Shown piece by piece: positions 1 to 5,481 of a DNA stretch of 5,481 nt; position 1 is the first letter of the stretch; every line of letters begins with the position of its first letter. Source of the DNA: Armatimonadota bacterium (GTDB lineage Bacteria; Armatimonadota; Fimbriimonadia; Fimbriimonadales; Fimbriimonadaceae); assembly GCA_003516955.1 (NCBI GenBank), contig DPBN01000192.1:617-6097 (forward strand), given 5' to 3'. Made by a program: the position numbers and the translations under genes. A model generated the notes under the pieces. It was not told where the DNA came from. It did not search any database and saw only the letters and a list, made by a program, of their open reading frames with translations.

Positions 1-1
1 C

Positions 2-166
2 GCGCGGGCGGTCGCCTCGGCGGCGGCGAGCAACCCCCTGCCGATCGTGGTGCCGTGCCACCGCCTGGTGGGTTCGGACGGCTCGCTGACGGGCTACGTG
101 GGCGGCCTGCAGGCCAAGCGCTTCCTGCTGGACCTGGAGTCCGGGGCGGCCCCGCTCGGGCTGTAG
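2..166 (+). CDS. ogt: Methylated-DNA--protein-cysteine S-methyltransferase (O6-alkylguanine-DNA alkyltransferase), C-terminal part; 5' end off the window
   Basis: This is the C-terminal 54 residues of a suicide DNA-repair protein that moves the alkyl group from O6-alkylguanine in DNA onto its own cysteine. Reading frame 2 opens at the window edge and ends with TAG at 164-166. The active-site motif PCHR is at fragment residues 18-21, with the acceptor Cys codon at 56-58. It is preceded by ASNPLPIVV and followed by [15 protein letters not shown] and [10 protein letters not shown], the usual order in the family: Asn hinge, PCHR, a Gly-Tyr-Gly loop, then the last helix ending in L-x-x-E. The protein ends about 20 residues after that helix, normal for the family. 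The N-terminal domain and start are not in the window, so ogt-type and ada-C-type cannot be separated with certainty; the symbol is by similarity. It lies 44 nt upstream of glnS on the same strand, so co-transcription is possible. Confidence 0.92.
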   Translation, partial: ARAVASAAASNPLPIVVPCHRLVGSDGSLTGYVGGLQAKRFLLDLESGAAPLGL

Positions 167-192
167 CCGTCGGTGCGGGCGGCGGTGCGCCA

Positions 193-209
193 TACTATCG
201 GTTACCGAT
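193..209 (+). promoter_or_regulatory. Possible -10-like element and 13-bp palindrome directly before the glnS start
   Basis: The 44-nt gap between the alkyltransferase gene and glnS holds TACTAT at 193-198, which matches 4 of 6 positions of a sigma70 -10 box. It overlaps a perfect inverted repeat, ATCGGT-T-ACCGAT, at 197-209, which ends one base before the glnS ATG at 211. No convincing -35 box lies at the right distance, and there is no Shine-Dalgarno sequence in front of the ATG. If the -10-like site is used, transcription would start only a few bases before the ATG, giving a nearly leaderless mRNA, and a protein bound to the palindrome would block it. The repeat is seen directly; promoter or operator function is inference. 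Confidence 0.25.
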
Positions 210-210
210 C

Positions 211-1899
<1,689 letters not shown>

Positions 1900-1938
1900 C
1901 CCTTCGGTCCGCGGTCGGAGAGTCGCTTCGAGGGAACC

Positions 1939-1969
1939 TTGCCTGCTCCGAGGGCGTTCGGGGTATGAT
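1939..1969 (+). promoter_or_regulatory. Probable sigma70-type promoter of the tRNA-Ala gene
   Basis: TTGCCT at 1939-1944 (4 of 6 matches to the -35 consensus) and TATGAT at 1964-1969 (5 of 6 matches to the -10 consensus) are separated by 19 bp, slightly longer than ideal. The predicted start, about 7 bp after the -10 box, lies near 1976, some 27 nt before the mature tRNA 5' end. The TATGAT box stands out in very GC-rich DNA. The site lies after the glnS stop and before the tRNA, where a dedicated tRNA promoter is expected. The long spacer is the main weakness. Confidence 0.5.
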
Positions 1970-1976
1970 GGAGGGC

Positions 1977-1994
1977 CGGACCCGCGAGGGTCCG
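1977..1994 (+). other. GNRA-capped hairpin in the tRNA-Ala 5' leader
   Basis: CGGACCC (1977-1983) and GGGTCCG (1988-1994) are perfectly complementary and enclose the loop GCGA, a GNRA tetraloop, giving a very stable 7-bp hairpin. It would form at the very 5' end of the pre-tRNA if transcription starts near 1976, leaving 8 nt to the mature tRNA end. No T-run follows, so it does not look like an intrinsic terminator for glnS. A role in leader stability or in presenting the transcript to RNase P is inference. Confidence 0.4.
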
Positions 1995-2002
1995 CTCCGA
2001 GT

Positions 2003-2078
2003 GGGGATGTAGCTCAGCTGGGAGAGCGCTGCAATCGCACTGCAGAGGTCGTGAGTTCGAATCTCATCATCTCCACCA
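2003..2078 (+). tRNA. tRNA-Ala, anticodon CGC, with encoded CCA
   Basis: The full cloverleaf can be drawn. The acceptor stem GGGGATG (2003-2009) pairs with CATCTCC (2068-2074). The D stem GCTC/GAGC (2012-2015/2024-2027) has an 8-nt loop containing GG. The anticodon stem CTGCA/TGCAG (2029-2033/2041-2045) encloses the loop ATCGCAC, giving anticodon CGC at 2036-2038. A five-base variable loop AGGTC follows, then the T stem GTGAG/CTCAT with loop TTCGAAT. The discriminator is A at 2075 and CCA is encoded at 2076-2078. The third acceptor pair is G3:U70 (2005 with 2072), the known identity signal for alanyl-tRNA synthetase, which confirms alanine independently of the anticodon. It reads GCG codons, which are abundant in the GC-rich neighbouring genes. 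It has its own likely promoter upstream. No clear intrinsic terminator follows. Confidence 0.98.
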
Positions 2079-2118
2079 CCAGGTTCCCATTCCAGCGTTT
2101 GACCGCCGGATTCGGTAG

Positions 2119-2340
2119 TCAGGGAGTTTGAAGTCCACCGGTCGGCACACGCTCGGCGGCCTCCAGCCGGCGCCTCTGCTCGACCTCCACGTACAGCCAC
2201 TTGGTGTCGCTCCGTGCTGCCCAGGACCGCCGCGCTGGCGAGGACGTGGCAGCCGGCGGCGAACACCAGGCCCGCCCCTCTTCCCTCGTTGGCCTGGGTT
2301 CCGCAGAACCGGAAGGCGCGTTGGCGCCGAAGTCTGCGGG
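2119..2340 (-). pseudogene. Possible frame-disrupted remnant of an unrecognised minus-strand gene
   Basis: No family is recognised. On the minus strand, two adjacent stretches read like protein but in different frames. From about 2320 down to about 2213, one frame gives RAFRFCGTQANEGRGAG followed by a hydrophobic run, LVFAAGCHVLASAAVLG, with GC-ending codons. From about 2212 down to the TGA at 2119-2121, another frame gives SDTKWLYVEVEQRRRLEAAE, a charged helix-like tail. Together they would make a short protein with one hydrophobic segment and a charged C-terminus, if one indel near 2212 is assumed. No start codon or ribosome-binding site can be assigned, and the upstream part overlaps DNA that also looks usable on the plus strand. 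GC-rich DNA easily produces open frames, so this is a weak call. The rest of the interval between the tRNA and 2400 holds nothing else I can support. Confidence 0.2.
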
Positions 2341-2388
2341 TCGGTGAGAAGGGGAATCTTTGGAGGGCCGGCTGGAGCGGCGCCGCCG

Positions 2389-2393
2389 AGGAG
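2389..2393 (+). promoter_or_regulatory. Strong Shine-Dalgarno site for the ATG at 2401
   Basis: AGGAG, within GAGGAGAAG at 2388-2396, lies 7 nt before an ATG at 2401. This is near-ideal spacing and the best ribosome-binding site in the window. It supports 2401 as a genuine start even though the frame behind it is later disrupted. Confidence 0.45.
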
Positions 2394-2400
2394 AAGAACG

Positions 2401-2954
2401 ATGCGCGAGAACAGCAGTGCTTCGCCGACCGCCTTCGAATGCCTGAAGGCGCTGCTTAGTTGCCTAGGGAGGATCTGGCCGGAGGGGGCTACCCGTGAGC
2501 GCTCCTCGGCCTCGAGCCTAGGGGCGAGGCGAACGCCGACGGGTCGATCCCGACACGGGCGGAGGGCGGAACCTGGCACCCATCGATGGGCGTCGTGGAG
2601 GCGGCCTCCGACGGCGGCGCCATCTTGCGCGCCGGCGTGGCGTTCGAGGACGGCCCCCTCGGCGGCGAGGTCCGCTTCGCGCTCCACACCTACCTAACGG
2701 TGCGGTGGGGAGACTCCGTGGAGGAATTGGACAGGATCGTCCCGGTTCGAACCGAGGTCACGCTGACCCCGCTGGGCGACGTGTTCGTGGCAGGGCCGGT
2801 GTACCAGGAGGACCCGGGCATCCTTCGCCTTGTGCGCTGCCGGAACGCCTTTTCGGACGGCCTCTCGGTTCTGCGCGCCTGGGCGCGAATCCGCGAGACC
2901 GTTCGACCTTGGAACTGCGGAGCCGGCGCCCTCGAGCCTTCGACCCTCTTCTGA
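2401..2954 (+). pseudogene. Unrecognised gene with an apparent single-base frameshift (about 184 aa if corrected)
   Basis: I do not recognise the family. ATG 2401, behind a good Shine-Dalgarno site, opens a frame reading MRENSSASPTAFECLKALL. This frame stays plausible to about 2520 and then becomes Arg/Ser/Pro-rich shadow sequence. A second frame, open from 2499 and ending at TGA 2952-2954, reads as normal protein: ADGSIPTRAEGGTWHPS, then GGEVRFALHTYLTVRW and VEELDRIVPVRTEVTLTPLG. About 87% of codons from 2586 onward end in G or C. Adding one base somewhere between 2499 and about 2530, for example in the GGGG run at 2521-2524, would join the halves. The C-terminal part alternates acidic and aliphatic residues in a beta-rich pattern. 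No signal peptide, membrane segment or known motif is visible. If there is no frameshift, the gene could begin at ATG 2586 (122 aa), but that start lacks a well-placed ribosome-binding site. The gene converges with the GH2 gene and ends 69 nt from it. Confidence 0.4.
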
Positions 2955-3023
2955 TGGCCACGGATGGCGAGGGCGCGGCCCCGCCGGTGCCTGTTCCGAG
3001 AGGCCGTCCAGGGTCGGAGCCCG
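2955..3023. other. Convergent intergenic gap without a clear terminator
   Basis: These 69 bases separate the 3' end of the plus-strand remnant from the 3' end of the GH2 gene. The stretch is very GC-rich, and short complementary G/C runs such as GGCG and CGCC near 2966-2980 could form a weak 4-bp stem. No stem followed by a T-run is present on either strand, so I see no intrinsic terminator. Termination here may depend on Rho, or readthrough may occur. Confidence 0.4.
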
Positions 3024-5480
3024 CTATTTCGCCGGCGCACCCAGGGCAACGACCTCGGCGATTCCGGCCGTACGCTCGGCTGGCGCCCTGAGGATGGTTA
3101 CGCGCAGGAAGCGCCCGTAAGCCCCCTCAGCCGCGTCGTCCTGGTACGTGGCCTCCCTGCGCGAACCGTCCGAACGCTCAGCGACCAGTTTCCAGTCGCT
3201 TCTGCCGTCCACAGAGACCTCGACGCGATACCTCCAGTTGGCTGCGACGGGGAACGTCAGTCTGACCTGGCGCACGGTGACGAGCTTCTCGAGGTCCACC
3301 CGCAACCATGGAGCGTTGTCCGCGGCGGCAGCCTGCCAGAAGCTGTTGGGATTGCCGTCATTGGCCAGCCGCCCACTGTGGCCCGGTGCCTCGCTGCTGG
3401 CCGCAGTGGGGTTGTTCGTGCCCAGCGCGAGCCACGCTGTGACGCTGGCGTCTCCCGTGAATCGGGTGTAGGGGCGTGGCCTTGCGGGCGGGGTCTTCCC
3501 AGGGACGAATTTCGGCTCGCCGAGCGAGGTGATCTCGATGGCAGCGCTCTTCAACCCCGGCGAGGTCGCGCGGATCAGCGTTCTGCCGGCAAAGTAGGAC
3601 CGAAACTCGATCGCCGCCTGCCCATCCCGGATGGGAATGTCGGACCCCGCCGCGAAGGTGATGCTCGGACCAGTCGGGAACTCACCCGGACCCCGATCCA
3701 CGGTGAGCGTCACAGGGGGGCAGCTGTTGACCGGTCTTCCGTTCTCGTCGACCACGGTCACGATGATGTGGGCGTCGTCGGTGCCGTCCACCGATCGCAG
3801 CGTGGTCTTGTCGGCGGTCAGACGCAACGCGGCGGGAACGCCGGTGGTCGGCCACTCCGGCGGGGGGATGCGCAGGTACTCGTTGCGGTACCAATACCAC
3901 GAGCGCTTCGGGAGCCGGAAGTAGTCGACGAGGCCCATCGCGCCGAACTCGCGGCCGGCGATGCTGCCGTGATCGAACCCGCACCAGATGGCCTCGCCGC
4001 TGCGCCAAGGGAAGCGCCACGAGCCGACGACGTTCGGGTTCGCGCCGGGGGTCAGCGGCAAGTCTCCCCAGCCTGGTTCGTATTTGCCCGGCCGATCCGC
4101 GATGGTGGAGCCGTACTCGGTCACTACGTTGGGAATTCCCGGGTCGACGAACAACCTGGCGCCGTCGCCGTTGTAGCCGGCGATGTCACCGATTCTGTCG
4201 ATGTCGCCCCGTTGGCAGCCGGCGATCGCCGCCGGACGCGTGGGGTCCAGCTCGTGCGAGCAGGCGACCATGTCGGTCAGCAGGCGGCGCACCTTTGGCA
4301 TGACTTCCTCGGCGCTGAAGAACGGCTCGTTGCACATGCTCCAGACAATGACACTGGGGTGGTTGCGGTGGATGCGGATCGTCTCCCGCAGTTGCTCCTT
4401 CACGTTGGCCTCGAAGGCCGCCTCGTCCGTCTGGTTGGTGGGATAGGCGCTCGCGAACCAATCGCCGTCGCCCCTGAAGCCGCCGATGCCCCAGAAGGTG
4501 CAGTCGATCCAGAGCAGCATGCCCAGCTCGTCGCAGGCTCTGTCGAAGGCAGGGGCATGTGGATAGGTCGAGGCTCGGATGAAGTCGAAGCCGCAGTCCT
4601 TCATCATCTTCACATCGCGGAAGAACCCGCTGTCCGCCACGGCGTCGCCCCATCCGGCGTGGTCCTGATGGAGCCCGGCGCCCCTGAAGTAGCGGTGCTC
4701 TCCGTTGAGGAAGAACCCTCGGTCGGCGGTGAATCGGAACCAGCGGAAGCCCAGCGGCGAGAGGTAATCGTCGACCGGCTTGCGACCGTCCAGCACGATG
4801 GTCTTGACCGAATACAGGTTCGGATGCTCCGGCGACCACAACTTCGGATGCGCAATCGGCGGGCTCGCCTGATCGAAGATCAGGGTGGAGTGCGCCTCCA
4901 CGGTGCCCGTGGAGGCCATGCTGGCCACGGTCCTGCCCTTGGCGTCGAGCACCAGCGTTCGCACGGTGGCGGATCGGGGCCTGGCCGAGTCGTTCGCCAC
5001 CTCCGTCTTCACGTTCACCTTGGCGGACTCTCTGGACACCTGTGGCGTGGTCACAAAAGTTCCGTACCACGCGACGTGCAGCGGGGCGGTGATGACGAGC
5101 CGAACGTTTCGGTAGATGCCGCCGGAGAAGACGTGCTCGCCGGCACGCGGCGCGAGGCGGGCGTCCCAGAGATTGTTCACGCGCAATGCCAGCACGTTGT
5201 CGCCGGGCTTCGCAGCGTCCGTGACGTCGAAGGCGAATCCGGTGTAGCCGCCGCGGTGCTCGCCGATGCGGCGGCAGTTGAGGAAGACCTCCGCCACCTG
5301 AAACACGCCGTCGAACTCGAGATGGATGCGCTTGCCCGCCCAAGCCCTCGGTACCATGAAGCGCTTCCGATACCAGCCGTAGCCTGTGTAGAACTTGTCG
5401 CTTGCCGCGAAGTAGGGCAGCGAGAAGGAGTGCGGCAGGTTGATGGCCTCCCAATCCTGTTCCCTGCACGCGACCGCCTC
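3024..5480 (-). CDS. Glycoside hydrolase family 2 beta-glycosidase with Ig-like and C-terminal discoidin (F5/8C, CBM32-like) domains; 5' end off the window
   Basis: This is 818 residues of a multidomain retaining beta-glycosidase (beta-galactosidase/beta-glucuronidase class); the substrate cannot be read from sequence. The GH2 sugar-binding domain is at about residues 1-140, with NLPHSFSLPYF, GYGWYRKRF, VAEVFLN and GGYTGFAFDVTD. An Ig-like GH2 domain follows at about 141-240. The catalytic TIM barrel is at about 240-530. The acid/base is Glu385 in SMCNEP (codon 4326-4328) and the nucleophile is Glu455 in VVTEYG (codon 4116-4118), 70 residues apart. WCGFDHG and the LVDYFRLPKRSWYWYRNEY block close the barrel. 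An invasin/Ig-like domain lies at about 550-655, and a discoidin-type domain at about 675-818 (ANDGNPNSFWQ, PWLRVDLEKLVTVRQVRL, YRVEVSVDG). The stop is TAG at 3024-3026. The frame runs past ATG 5357 to the window edge with conserved family sequence, so 5357 is not the start. Any signal peptide lies outside; secretion is likely from the domain type. An active-site loop reads RASTYP where most relatives have a His (SHYP). Confidence 0.95.
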   Translation of the reverse strand, partial: EAVACREQDWEAINLPHSFSLPYFAASDKFYTGYGWYRKRFMVPRAWAGKRIHLEFDGVFQVAEVFLNCRRIGEHRGGYTGFAFDVTDAAKPGDNVLALRVNNLWDARLAPRAGEHVFSGGIYRNVRLVITAPLHVAWYGTFVTTPQVSRESAKVNVKTEVANDSARPRSATVRTLVLDAKGRTVASMASTGTVEAHSTLIFDQASPPIAHPKLWSPEHPNLYSVKTIVLDGRKPVDDYLSPLGFRWFRFTADRGFFLNGEHRYFRGAGLHQDHAGWGDAVADSGFFRDVKMMKDCGFDFIRASTYPHAPAFDRACDELGMLLWIDCTFWGIGGFRGDGDWFASAYPTNQTDEAAFEANVKEQLRETIRIHRNHPSVIVWSMCNEPFFSAEEVMPKVRRLLTDMVACSHELDPTRPAAIAGCQRGDIDRIGDIAGYNGDGARLFVDPGIPNVVTEYGSTIADRPGKYEPGWGDLPLTPGANPNVVGSWRFPWRSGEAIWCGFDHGSIAGREFGAMGLVDYFRLPKRSWYWYRNEYLRIPPPEWPTTGVPAALRLTADKTTLRSVDGTDDAHIIVTVVDENGRPVNSCPPVTLTVDRGPGEFPTGPSITFAAGSDIPIRDGQAAIEFRSYFAGRTLIRATSPGLKSAAIEITSLGEPKFVPGKTPPARPRPYTRFTGDASVTAWLALGTNNPTAASSEAPGHSGRLANDGNPNSFWQAAAADNAPWLRVDLEKLVTVRQVRLTFPVAANWRYRVEVSVDGRSDWKLVAERSDGSRREATYQDDAAEGAYGRFLRVTILRAPAERTAGIAEVVALGAPAK

Positions 5481-5481
5481 C

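Noticed and set aside
55..210. N-terminal extension of GlnRS from an upstream ATG at 55
   Set aside because: The extra 52 residues are Gly/Ala/Pro-rich and overlap the alkyltransferase C-terminus in another frame; GlnRS similarity starts only after ATG 211.
1977..1994. Intrinsic terminator for glnS
   Set aside because: The hairpin is strong but no T-run follows, and it lies downstream of the likely tRNA promoter.
2119..2300. Tyrosine-integrase C-terminus beside the tRNA
   Set aside because: The stretch CHVLAS followed later by WLYVEVE vaguely recalls the H-x-x-R and catalytic Tyr boxes, but the Arg is absent, the spacing is too short and no upstream catalytic box is present.
2499..2530. Programmed -1 ribosomal frameshift in the plus-strand remnant
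   Set aside because: CTA-GGG-GCG is not a good slippery heptamer: a one-base backward slip would put tRNA-Gly on AGG. No clear downstream structure was identified, so a base loss or sequencing error is simpler.
4186..5469. 427-aa open frame on the minus strand inside the GH2 gene
   Set aside because: It is an alternative frame of the GH2 coding strand with Arg/Gly/Ala-rich low-complexity sequence; the GH2 frame carries all conserved motifs.

Overview
This is a GC-rich bacterial chromosomal window. It carries housekeeping genes on the left, a tRNA with its own promoter, a short poorly conserved-looking stretch in the middle, and a large carbohydrate-active enzyme gene on the right. The sequence does not identify the phylum. 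A bacterial glutaminyl-tRNA synthetase, strong third-position GC preference, little use of obvious Shine-Dalgarno sites and a multidomain GH2 glycosidase with a C-terminal discoidin-like domain would fit a free-living heterotroph such as a member of Armatimonadota, Planctomycetota, Verrucomicrobiota or Acidobacteriota. That is inference only.

Layout, left to right. (1) 2-166 (+): the last 54 residues of an O6-alkylguanine-DNA alkyltransferase, with the PCHR active-site motif. (2) 211-1899 (+): a complete glnS (GlnRS, 562 aa), starting 44 nt downstream. (3) 1900-2002: intergenic DNA with a plausible promoter and a GNRA-capped hairpin in front of the tRNA. (4) 2003-2078 (+): tRNA-Ala(CGC) with encoded CCA. 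(5) 2079-2954: no intact recognisable gene. Coding-like stretches on both strands change frame, most clearly a plus-strand gene starting at 2401 behind a good ribosome-binding site and continuing in another frame to 2954. (6) 3024-5480 (-): 818 residues of a GH2 beta-glycosidase followed by an Ig-like domain and a C-terminal F5/8 type C (discoidin/CBM32-like) domain. Its N-terminus lies beyond the right edge.

The left half serves DNA repair and translation: alkyl-damage reversal, Gln-tRNA charging and alanine decoding of GCG codons, which suit a GC-rich genome. The right half serves polysaccharide or glycoside breakdown. The plus-strand remnant and the GH2 gene converge with a 69-nt gap and no visible intrinsic terminator. 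I see no CRISPR array, insertion sequence, complete integrase or obvious novel multi-gene system. The points most worth checking are the frame-disrupted genes beside the tRNA 3' end, the Thr in place of the usual His in the GH2 active-site loop, and the near-leaderless glnS start with a palindrome next to the ATG.
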